27,638 nucleotides of DNA from Sulfurivermis sp041678005 (GCA_041678005.1 JBAYOW010000029.1:1-27638), one strand, 5' to 3'. Positions 17,853 to 24,361 are shown, counted from the first letter of the stretch. Translations and numbers: made by a program. Notes: generated by a model from the sequence alone, not told the origin.

Positions 17853-18158
17853 ATGCGATTTGGAGTGGTGGTTACCGACGATACCTATGCCACGCAGGTG
17901 ATAGGCATACTGCAGGCCGCAGTCAAACGAGGCTGGGACCTGCGCTGCTTTCTCACCGACACCGGCGTGCGTCTGCTCAATAACAGTCAGTTCACCGAGC
18001 TGGCTTTGTCTGGACAGGTGGCAACTGCGCTGTGTGAGTTGAGCGTTGAACGCTATGAGGGTATTGACTTGGCCTCTATAGCCGACAAGGTGGTAGTGGG
18101 GGGACAGTACCAGGATGCGGAGTTGGTCAAGAACTCCGATCAGGTGTTGGTATTTTGA
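17853..18158 (+). CDS. DsrE-like family protein
   Basis: A 101-residue alpha/beta protein whose N-terminal strand and helix (MRFGVVVTDDTYATQVIGILQAA) and central LRCFLTDTGVRLL segment fit the DsrE/DsrF-like fold, used for persulfide transfer between TusA-type carriers. Cysteines C32 and C61 are candidates for sulfur binding; the C32 position after the second strand resembles DsrE-type sites. ATG 17853 is preferred over an upstream in-frame start at 17829 because the latter lies inside the preceding gene. The ribosome site AAGGAAG lies within that gene's end, indicating coupling. Its membership is by pattern and moderate in strength. Confidence 0.7.
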   Translation: MRFGVVVTDDTYATQVIGILQAAVKRGWDLRCFLTDTGVRLLNNSQFTELALSGQVATALCELSVERYEGIDLASIADKVVVGGQYQDAELVKNSDQVLVF

Positions 18159-18170
18159 GGAGCATGAACA

Positions 18171-18431
18171 ATGGCTGATGGAGACAAGAATATTCTGGTA
18201 GTCGCCAGATACCGCAAGACTGAAGCCTTGCGCATGGCCAGTGGCCTAACATTGCTTGATGATCCGGTACGGGTGTTGGTCTGTGGTGAATTGGAAAGCG
18301 GCCCAGATGTTGAAGTCCAACTGGAGGCGCTGGAATTTTCCGATGTGCCGATAGAGCGGGTTGAAGATGCGGCGATAAGCTCGGCTATGGCGCAGGAAGT
18401 CGTACAAGCTGACGTGGTGTATATCATATGA
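18171..18431 (+). CDS. Small protein of the sulfur operon, unknown function (86 aa)
   Basis: An 86-residue acidic cytoplasmic protein with alternating strands and helices (NILVVARYRKTEALRMASGL, PVRVLVCGELES, ADVVYII), a single cysteine C38 and no signal peptide. The layout is loosely like the half-size DsrE/TusC/TusB proteins, but no firm signature is visible. GAGGAG overlapping the stop of the DsrE-like gene serves as its ribosome site. It overlaps the next gene by 4 bases (ATGA), so the two are translated together. A partner role in sulfur or selenium transfer is inferred only from the operon. Confidence 0.78.
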   Translation: MADGDKNILVVARYRKTEALRMASGLTLLDDPVRVLVCGELESGPDVEVQLEALEFSDVPIERVEDAAISSAMAQEVVQADVVYII

Positions 18432-18610
18432 GCAAGAAAAAGACAGTTTTGGTGTTGGTGCCAGGTGCGGCAGAACAGGCACGTGGCGATGAGTTGCTAA
18501 CTGCCCTGCAGCAGCAGGGTGCTGCCGTGCAACAGTTGCGGATCGACGGCAATTATGAGGCTGTATTGGACGCCTTAGCAGGGGATGTAACTCCGGTGGT
18601 GGTGAAGTAA
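18428..18610 (+). CDS. Small protein of the sulfur operon, unknown function (60 aa)
   Basis: A 60-residue protein without cysteines, signal peptide or membrane segment. It has a strand (KTVLVLVPG), an alanine/glutamine-rich helix, a second strand (VQQLRID) and a short helix (YEAVLDALAGD), which is half of a small alpha/beta fold. I do not recognise the family. It starts in the ATGA overlap with the preceding gene and ends the operon, so it is probably real despite its size. A regulatory or scaffold role is a guess. Confidence 0.7.
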   Translation: MSKKKTVLVLVPGAAEQARGDELLTALQQQGAAVQQLRIDGNYEAVLDALAGDVTPVVVK

Positions 18611-18625
18611 GTGTTTATATGCAGA

Positions 18626-18669
18626 TTGCATTTGGCAGTCTGTTACTTACTGATAGTGGATTGTGCAAT
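18626..18669 (+). promoter_or_regulatory. Candidate enhancer sites upstream of extH
   Basis: TTGCATTTGGCAGTCT (18626-18641) matches a block before extJ (21860-21875) at 14 of 16 bases, and TGTGCAAT (18662-18669) matches 21881-21888 exactly. Both lie about 105-145 bases before the predicted start site of extH. The blocks also overlap a weak dyad (AGTAAGT 18606-18612 / ACTTACT 18645-18651) that might end the sulfur operon, so they could have a different role. Confidence 0.4.
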
Positions 18670-18745
18670 TCAGTTAGACACTCAGAAAAGGAACAATATG
18701 CAGATAACAGATTGAAATTCAAACAAATTCAATTTGCTATTGAAA

Positions 18746-18762
18746 TTGGTATGTGACTTGCT
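18746..18762 (+). promoter_or_regulatory. Sigma-54-type promoter before extH
   Basis: TTGGTATGTGACTTGCT has GG-N10-GC (18748-18749, 18760-18761) with a good -12 box TTGCT. It is identical at 14 of 17 positions to the match before extJ, including the non-consensus centre ATGTGAC, which argues for shared origin or shared function. Transcription would start near 18773, giving a leader of about 100 bases. ATTGAA/TTCAAT inverted elements lie just upstream (18711-18747). Confidence 0.6.
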
Positions 18763-18876
18763 TAAGTAGATAAGAGAAGAGTACTAGGCGGTCTGGCAGC
18801 AGCAACTGGTAACAAACAAGCCAGTACTTCCGGTTCCAGGTATGAAAACAAACGCAATATGCGGAGGAGATGGGTT

Positions 18877-20340
18877 ATGGGAATACTTAGCGGAGATTCA
18901 CCTTTTAAGGGGGTCGGTACCATATTGGCTGCTTTTGCAGCCTTGTTACTGGTTGGTTGCGGCGGTGGGGAAGACAGAACAACAGGTACGGTTACATCAC
19001 CAGATGGCACGCCTGCGGCCATCAAGGTCAATTCTCCGGCAGAAATTGCCCAGGAATCAGCGAATGACTACAACGACAATGTTAACGGCCTGATCACCGG
19101 CACAACACTGCAGCGCTGGATTGATAATTGGTCGGTCAACCGGCCGGCGGGCATCACCGGGCGTCTGATTATCCTGCAAACAAGCAACGGACCGACGGGC
19201 TCAGAGTACATTACGCCCAACCCGGCGAATGGTGTGTTTACCTACAGTGTTCCTGGGTCGCGTTTGACTATGGATCGCAGCAACGGCGTAACTACTACGC
19301 GTAGCATGGTGCCGGATGGCGCTGCAATGGACGCCTTCCTGAAGGATTATGGCATCGATCCAACCAAAGATATGCTGGTCTGTGCTATGGGTACTGGTGG
19401 TGCCGGTCAAGCGATGTCAATGGGTCGGTGCTGGTATGCTTTCCGCTACTGGGGTGTTGAGGCCAATCACCTGGCACAACTCAACGGTGGCGCAGCTAAT
19501 GCAGGAGCTGGGGTAATGCTAGGTTACGTTGGCTCAGTGGCGACCTGTGACGAGAACAAAATGTTGGCGACTCCGCCCGCAGCAAATTGCCTGCCGCGTA
19601 GCGGCATTGTCTCGGTGCGCAATCTCCCGCAGGACAATGCCGCCCTGCAGGCAACTTTGGGTGACATGATCGATGTGGTTGACGGACGTACATCAGCCTT
19701 TATCTGGGATGCGCGTAACAATCCTCAATACCTGGGAACTGGCTTTCAGAACAATAATTCCCGTGCCGGACACCCAAATGGTGCATTGTTGCTTGAGCAC
19801 ACCGAAATGGTTGACGCTATCGGACGTTACAAGGACAAAGCAACCCTCGCAGCCTATCTGAATGGCGAGCTTCCAGCGGGTGCAAACTCACAGTTCAAGA
19901 CTGATATTGGCGGGGCTGTTGCACCAGTTGGGGCAGGCAATGCGTATCAGGGCGGGGATATCATCACTTATTGTGAGACAACTTACCGTGCCATGCTTAC
20001 TGGAACTGTGTCCGGGATGATCCTCGGCCTGCCGACACGCTTCTACGATGGCGCTATGGTCGAGTGGAACTCAATGTCGCATATGCTGGATGAGAACTAC
20101 AATTATATCCTGCCGGAAGACTCGCCGTGGCGTACGGATACAGCGGCTCGTTCGGTATATACTTACAGCACCACGGCAGTTGCTCCACGCATCATCGATA
20201 ATCCATATCATGATGCACCACGTTATCGCTATACCAATGCCATCATCGAAGCGGACAAGGCCTATAAGGCTGGTTCCACTGGTAGTGGTGGTGCCGGTGC
20301 AGGCGGTGGTGCCGCGCCAGCCAATCCATGTGGTGGCTAA
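18877..20340 (+). CDS. extH: Tandem-rhodanese lipoprotein, ExtH-like (selenite/tellurite reduction locus type)
   Basis: A 487-residue exported protein. Residues 1-27 are a lipoprotein signal with lipobox LVGC (lipid on C28). Two rhodanese-like domains follow: about 75-215 (ending GRCWYAFRYWGVEANHLAQLNGG) and about 270-410, where WDARNNPQYLG, SRAGHPNGALLLEH, catalytic C366 in TYCETTYRA and the closing YDGAMVEW are recognisable. The C-terminus is a Gly/Ala linker (SGGAGAGGGAAPANPCGG). Tandem rhodaneses move sulfane sulfur; this lipoprotein form is the ExtH type found in Geobacter ext loci linked to selenite and tellurite reduction. ATG 18877 is chosen because GGAGGAG (18863-18869) precedes it by 7 bases. 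The gene is followed by a strong terminator. The extH name is by recall of the family and is moderately sure. Confidence 0.82.
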   Translation: MGILSGDSPFKGVGTILAAFAALLLVGCGGGEDRTTGTVTSPDGTPAAIKVNSPAEIAQESANDYNDNVNGLITGTTLQRWIDNWSVNRPAGITGRLIILQTSNGPTGSEYITPNPANGVFTYSVPGSRLTMDRSNGVTTTRSMVPDGAAMDAFLKDYGIDPTKDMLVCAMGTGGAGQAMSMGRCWYAFRYWGVEANHLAQLNGGAANAGAGVMLGYVGSVATCDENKMLATPPAANCLPRSGIVSVRNLPQDNAALQATLGDMIDVVDGRTSAFIWDARNNPQYLGTGFQNNNSRAGHPNGALLLEHTEMVDAIGRYKDKATLAAYLNGELPAGANSQFKTDIGGAVAPVGAGNAYQGGDIITYCETTYRAMLTGTVSGMILGLPTRFYDGAMVEWNSMSHMLDENYNYILPEDSPWRTDTAARSVYTYSTTAVAPRIIDNPYHDAPRYRYTNAIIEADKAYKAGSTGSGGAGAGGGAAPANPCGG

Positions 20341-20363
20341 TATAAAATAGTTCTTCCTTGTTT

Positions 20364-20393
20364 GGCCCACGGCATGCCGTGGGCCTTTTTTTT
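20364..20393 (+). terminator. Rho-independent terminator after extH
   Basis: A perfect 22-base palindrome GGCCCACGGC-AT-GCCGTGGGCC (20364-20385) is followed directly by eight T residues. It separates extH from the cytochrome gene 101 bases further on, so those genes need read-through or their own promoter. Confidence 0.93.
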
Positions 20394-20494
20394 AGGGGCG
20401 GCTAAATAAAAACGAGTTGAGGCTGCTATTCCTACAAACCGATTCGGATTCAATTAAACTTTGCATTTATTGTATGAATTCAGGACGGTAGCGA

Positions 20495-21736
20495 ATGATT
20501 TGTTTGCGATCTGTTTTATTGTTGCTGTGCAGCTTCCTGTTATTGGCCTGCAGCGATAAGCCGCCTGAGGATCCGGTAGCAACGTTTCTTGCCAGGCACT
20601 GGGCGGATCCCCTGCCGGCTCAAGGGGCACCGCCACCAGGATATACCGCAATAGAAGCAGATCTTAACCCAGAGGCCTGCGCCCAATGTCATGAAGCACA
20701 GTGGCAGCAATGGCGTACCAGCCTGCATGCCCACACCATGGGGGCATCCATACAGTGGCAGTTGCACTTGCTGGATCAAAAACAAGGCAATAGCTGTCTG
20801 CGCTGCCATGCGCCATTGGCCGAACAAAAAGCGTTGGTGGCGATCCAGCAAGATTGGCCTGCCGCGCCAACCTCTGCGATTCCTGACTATGTGCCAGATA
20901 ATCTCGCAGAAAGCGGTTTGAGCTGTGCTGCCTGTCATGTGCGCGAACACCAGCGTTACGGACCACCAGCGCAAAAGGAAGTCTCGGCAGATCCATTGCC
21001 ACATGGTGGTTTCACTGTATCAACAGCCTTTGCAGATAGCCGCTTCTGCGCAACCTGCCATCAGTTCCCCGAGGATGGCCCAAGGGTGAATGGCAAGTTG
21101 CAGGAAGATACTTACGCGCAATGGGCAGCAAGTCCCTATAAAGACAAACAGCATTGTCAGTCCTGCCATATGCCTGAGCGCCAGCATCTGTTTCGCGGCA
21201 TCCATGATCGCGAAATGGTTTTGCAAGCTTTGGCGGTGGAAATGGAATTTATGCCTGGCAGGAATGAAAATGAGCTCGGAGTCAGGGTGGTTCTGCGCAA
21301 CCAGGGAGCAGGTCATCATTTTCCTACGTATATGGTGCCCAAGGTAACGGCGGTGCTTGAATTGCTGGATGAGCAGGGGCGTAGAGTCAGCGAGTTGACT
21401 CGCTATGTTATCGGTTGGGGGGTAGATGTGAGACTGACCGAAGAATATTTCGATACTCGCATACCGGCCGGCGGCGAGCGTGAGTTACAGGTTTTTTTTC
21501 GCCAGCCCGCTGCGGTCGGCTGGCAGCTTGAGTTACGCCTGGAAGTGGTGCCTGGTGAACACTATGAGCGTACTTTTAAGGATAGTCTGCGCCATGCGAG
21601 CGTGTTGGAGCCCAAGGTGCTTGCCTTGTTGCAGCAGGCACTGGCCGAGACCCAGGCGAAACGCTTTATCGCCCTGCAACGCAGGATGGCCTTGCCTGGC
21701 CTGGACGTTTCATCCGGGCATGAGCAAAAGCCCTGA
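20495..21736 (+). CDS. Pentaheme c-type cytochrome lipoprotein
   Basis: A 413-residue exported cytochrome. The N-terminus is a lipoprotein signal (lipobox LLAC, lipid on C19). Five CxxCH heme sites lie at C62, C101, C144, C185 and C221, with extra histidines (HAHTMG, HVREH) able to serve as distal ligands. From about residue 245 follows a beta-rich domain containing NQGAGHHFPTYMVP, a signature of multiheme cytochromes of the cytochrome c554-like family. As a lipoprotein it would sit on the outer membrane, next to the porin encoded further on, and pass electrons across or at that membrane. It resembles the lipoprotein cytochromes of ext loci (ExtK or ExtS type), but I do not assign a letter. 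The ribosome site AGGA lies 10 bases before the ATG. Confidence 0.88.
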   Translation: MICLRSVLLLLCSFLLLACSDKPPEDPVATFLARHWADPLPAQGAPPPGYTAIEADLNPEACAQCHEAQWQQWRTSLHAHTMGASIQWQLHLLDQKQGNSCLRCHAPLAEQKALVAIQQDWPAAPTSAIPDYVPDNLAESGLSCAACHVREHQRYGPPAQKEVSADPLPHGGFTVSTAFADSRFCATCHQFPEDGPRVNGKLQEDTYAQWAASPYKDKQHCQSCHMPERQHLFRGIHDREMVLQALAVEMEFMPGRNENELGVRVVLRNQGAGHHFPTYMVPKVTAVLELLDEQGRRVSELTRYVIGWGVDVRLTEEYFDTRIPAGGERELQVFFRQPAAVGWQLELRLEVVPGEHYERTFKDSLRHASVLEPKVLALLQQALAETQAKRFIALQRRMALPGLDVSSGHEQKP

Positions 21737-21845
21737 GCGTTTTAAGGCCACTGTGAGTTATTTATAGTTTGCATGAAAACCAGAACGGTTTATTGCTTTT
21801 TTCACTAGCTGGTAAAACCATGCTGAGAAATGCGGGCATACGACA

Positions 21846-21888
21846 TTGCAAATTGAGGTTTGCACTTTGCAGTCTTGCCCTGTGCAAT
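21846..21888 (+). promoter_or_regulatory. Candidate enhancer sites upstream of extJ
   Basis: Four TTGCA elements occur in 43 bases: TGCAAA/TTTGCA form an inverted pair (21847-21852, 21859-21864), then TTGCACTTTGCAGTCT (21860-21875), then TGTGCAAT (21881-21888). The last two match the region before extH (14 of 16 and 8 of 8). They lie about 80-125 bases before the predicted start site. Confidence 0.42.
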
Positions 21889-21942
21889 CATTCAGATGCT
21901 GTGGGATTGATGTAAGCGCATGAATCTATTGGATTTGTGGTT

Positions 21943-21959
21943 TTGGCATGTGACATGCA
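21943..21959 (+). promoter_or_regulatory. Sigma-54-type promoter before extJ
   Basis: TTGGCATGTGACATGCA has GG-N10-GC (21945-21946, 21957-21958), matching 11 of 13 sigma-54 consensus positions. The predicted start near 21970 leaves about 24 bases before the ATG of extJ, a normal leader. The block is 14/17 identical to the one before extH. Confidence 0.6.
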
Positions 21960-21993
21960 TGATAGACGGGAAAGCTGAGCAGGTAGCGTAACT

Positions 21994-22278
21994 ATGAATA
22001 GTCGTAGGTATAGGATATCTGTAGTCTTGCCTGGTCTACTGTGCTTGCCGTTTTGGTGTGTGCAGGCCATGGCCGCTGATGAGTTGCCACCGATACAGGC
22101 TGGCAGCACGGTAGAAGAAGTAAAACCTGGCAGGTTGAAGTTTCGTAAAGGGCCAACCTGCATGTGTGTAAAGGGTACCAGTGAGGCAGATATTGCGGCA
22201 GCAGAAGAAAGGCGCAAGGCTGAACGGGATGCCAGGATAAAACAGGCCCCAGCACCAAATCAGCCCGCTGTGCCTTGA
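21994..22278 (+). CDS. extJ: Small exported protein with a CxC motif, ExtJ-like
   Basis: A 94-residue protein. Residues 1-27 are a Sec signal peptide ending in AMA. The mature 67 residues contain LKFRKGPTCMCVKGTS with C56-x-C58, then a charged helix (EADIAAAEERRKAERDARIK) and a proline-rich tail. There is no heme site. In position and size it corresponds to ExtJ, a small protein of unknown function in Geobacter ext loci between rhodanese/porin and cytochromes. The CxC pair could bind a metal or chalcogen or form a disulfide. It opens the unit extJ-cytochrome-porin. The name is by recall and position. Confidence 0.72.
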   Translation: MNSRRYRISVVLPGLLCLPFWCVQAMAADELPPIQAGSTVEEVKPGRLKFRKGPTCMCVKGTSEADIAAAEERRKAERDARIKQAPAPNQPAVP

Positions 22279-22341
22279 TTGTGATGTAGACAAATTAAAG
22301 TTTTATCAACAGTGCGTTTTCTTAGACGAAGGAGAGGAGTC

Positions 22342-22854
22342 ATGATGGTTAAAAAATTCATCAACAAGGCATTGCGACAGTTGGGTCGTGGTGTGGGGGC
22401 GATGATGGTGCTTACCTTTGGTGCGTTGCTGACTGTGATGTTGGTTTCCTCGCCCAGTGAGGAGATGACAGAGGTGAGCGCGACTGAAGGCTGGGGTAGC
22501 GAGTCCTTGCTGGATGCTCACCATGCCAGTAGCCGTATTTCACCTATCTCCCTGGCCAATGCCTGTGGCATGGGCGCTTCCAGCTGTTTCAAGTGTCACA
22601 ATGGCAAACGTGCCGGCGCACCGGATATGGATAGCGCCACCGCACCCTGGCATACACAGCACAAGACCGTAAATGGTTCTTGCGTGGGTTGTCACAAGGG
22701 TAATCCGCGTGTAATGAAAGAAGAAGTGGCGCATAAGAATCTGCTCGCCGATCCTCGCACAGACTTGACTAATGGCTGTGTCAGTTGCCATCGCGGTGAT
22801 GACCTGGAAGAACTGAGCAAAGTCTATATGTCCTTGAACGGGGGAGGTAATTAA
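22342..22854 (+). CDS. Membrane-anchored triheme c-type cytochrome
   Basis: A 170-residue protein. A positively charged start (KKFINKALRQLGRG) precedes one hydrophobic segment (20-36) without an obvious cleavage site, so it is probably an N-terminal anchor in the inner membrane facing the periplasm. Three CxxCH heme sites lie at C82 (CFKCH), C114 (CVGCH) and C146 (CVSCH), with H60, H61, H104, H107 and H131 available as distal ligands; the spacing is like small c7/c3-type cytochromes. It would ferry electrons across the periplasm to the outer-membrane part. ATG 22342 is preceded by AAGGAG at 7 bases; a GTG start at 22312 is less likely. The porin gene begins 2 bases after its stop. Confidence 0.87.
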   Translation: MMVKKFINKALRQLGRGVGAMMVLTFGALLTVMLVSSPSEEMTEVSATEGWGSESLLDAHHASSRISPISLANACGMGASSCFKCHNGKRAGAPDMDSATAPWHTQHKTVNGSCVGCHKGNPRVMKEEVAHKNLLADPRTDLTNGCVSCHRGDDLEELSKVYMSLNGGGN

Positions 22855-22856
22855 AA

Positions 22857-24056
22857 ATGAAAGAACTTAAAAAGATGGCAAATCCTGCTCAGTCTGTACG
22901 ACAGACTGCGCGTGCTCTAATGCTGACTTCAGGGCTGGCCTGTGCGGCAGCAATACCAGGAGTAGCACAAGCTGGTCCTACCATTGAGTTTGGCGAAGAA
23001 GGCTATGTAACTTTCAGCTATGCGCTGCAGATGTGGATGCAAAATCGTGAGCATCGTTCCGCTAGCAATAGCGGTAGTGGCTTTGATTCTTTTCTGCGCC
23101 GTAATCGTTTGACCTTTATGGGTCAATATAACGATCAGCTTGGTTTTTATGCCCAGATCGAGGCGGGCAATGACAGTAAATATGGTAATGATGACAAGAG
23201 TGTTACTTATCGTGATGCTTATCTTACTTATGACCATTCTGACGCTGTGCGTTTTATCCTCGGCCGTTTCAAGAACACCTTCTCACGTGAAAATCTGGAA
23301 GCCTGTCTGGAGCCATTGACTCTGGATCGTTCCCTTAACTCCTATACTCCGTTTGGCGGAACTCGTGATACTGGCGGGGTTATCTGGGGTAATCTGGCAG
23401 ATGCCAAACTTCAGTACCGCTTGATGATTGCTGATGGGCGTGAGGGTGACCATATTCCAAAGTCATCTCCACGAGTTACCGCTCGTGTGCACTATTCCAT
23501 GCTTGATCCTGAGTATGACTATGGCTACCTTGGTACTTATCTGGGTACGCGCACTGTATTGACGATTGGTGCTGGCTATGACTATCAGCCAGATGTTGCC
23601 TATGCTGACTGGACAAACCGGTTGAACAAGCAGGACTATAAAGGCAAGACCGTGGATATCTTCTACGAGCAGCCTACAGCGTCTGGTACCTATACCTTGT
23701 CTGCGGCGTATTTAGAATATGATGTTGGTGATGCAATAAACAATAACCCTGACCCGAGCCTGCCAAGCAACACTCAGTTGGAAGCACATTACATCAAGGC
23801 TGGTTATTTGCTGCCTAACAAGCTTGGGCCAGGCCGCCTGCAGTTGTTTGGCCGCTATGACAAAGCCAAGTACAACCTGAACAGTGGCTATCAGGATCAG
23901 AAGGTTGCTGCTATTGGTGCCAACTATTACATCGATGGCCAAAAGGTGAAACTGACCCTGGAGCACGCTAAAACCGACTTTGACAAGCAGCATCCTACAG
24001 ATAACACACTGCGTGATAATTCTGTGACTACGTTTGGAGTGCAGGTAATTTTCTAA
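22857..24056 (+). CDS. extI: Outer-membrane beta-barrel porin, ExtI-like
   Basis: A 399-residue exported protein. The signal peptide ends at about residue 39 (GVAQA), and the mature part is a series of alternating amphipathic strands ending in a C-terminal phenylalanine (VTTFGVQVIF), the sorting signal of barrel proteins. There are many aromatic girdle residues, and RRNRLTFMGQYNDQLGFYAQIE resembles phosphate-selective porin O/P-type barrels. Its roughly 360 mature residues suggest about 16 strands (estimate). In Geobacter the porin-like ExtI is needed for selenite and tellurite reduction and for porin-cytochrome conduits; the neighbouring cytochromes and rhodanese point the same way here. Specificity is unknown; a general porin is the alternative. 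Confidence 0.83.
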   Translation: MKELKKMANPAQSVRQTARALMLTSGLACAAAIPGVAQAGPTIEFGEEGYVTFSYALQMWMQNREHRSASNSGSGFDSFLRRNRLTFMGQYNDQLGFYAQIEAGNDSKYGNDDKSVTYRDAYLTYDHSDAVRFILGRFKNTFSRENLEACLEPLTLDRSLNSYTPFGGTRDTGGVIWGNLADAKLQYRLMIADGREGDHIPKSSPRVTARVHYSMLDPEYDYGYLGTYLGTRTVLTIGAGYDYQPDVAYADWTNRLNKQDYKGKTVDIFYEQPTASGTYTLSAAYLEYDVGDAINNNPDPSLPSNTQLEAHYIKAGYLLPNKLGPGRLQLFGRYDKAKYNLNSGYQDQKVAAIGANYYIDGQKVKLTLEHAKTDFDKQHPTDNTLRDNSVTTFGVQVIF

Positions 24057-24112
24057 TAATACCTGTACGAATGGCGGCTGGTCTGCATTGAACAGTTGGC
24101 CTGACAAGCAAC

Positions 24113-24148
24113 CGTTCCGGTCGGAACACAAGTTTTCCGACCGGAACG
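24113..24148. repeat. Strong 14-bp stem-loop downstream of the porin
   Basis: CGTTCCGGTCGGAA (24113-24126) and TTCCGACCGGAACG (24135-24148) are perfect inverted copies around an 8-base loop. No T-run follows on either strand, so it is not a standard terminator. It might protect the 3' end of the porin message or serve as a factor-dependent stop. Confidence 0.65.
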
Positions 24149-24232
24149 ACTTGGCCAGGAGTCACGTTATTTAGTGTTGTATGTGTAGAAGCTGTATTTA
24201 AGACTCTCCTTGAATGCTTGTTTGTTGAGCTG

Positions 24233-24264
24233 CGCGTGGCGGTTTACTGTCACGCGTTTTTTTT
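24233..24264 (+). terminator. Rho-independent terminator of the porin unit
   Basis: CGCGTG (24233-24238) pairs with CACGCG (24251-24256), followed directly by eight T residues (24257-24264). The stem is short but GC-rich. Confidence 0.75.
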
Positions 24265-24361
24265 GATTGCATGAATAGTCTGGATACTTTGTCAGGGCGT
24301 GAGAAAAAGATTTGCTGCGATTTGGATTACAAGAAATAGTTTCTGTTTGACCAGATGCAAG

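Larger units (their letters stand above)
21737..21993. other. Gap before extJ with a sigma-54-type promoter
   Basis: 257 bases without a gene. Downstream of the cytochrome no clear terminator is visible. The second half contains a cluster of TTGCA elements (21846-21888) and then the sigma-54-type match, so this gap is probably a control region rather than spacer. Confidence 0.55.
24057..24361. other. Intergenic region between porin and FNR-like gene
   Basis: The 3' ends of convergent genes meet here. The region holds a 14-bp perfect stem-loop (24113-24148) and a canonical terminator for the porin unit (24233-24264). No gene is seen. Confidence 0.7.

Noticed and set aside
18711..18747. ATTGAA/TTCAAT alternating elements as an FNR site
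   Set aside because: They lack the TTGAT-N4-ATCAA spacing. They may be AT-rich promoter context; only the sigma-54 match just downstream is kept.
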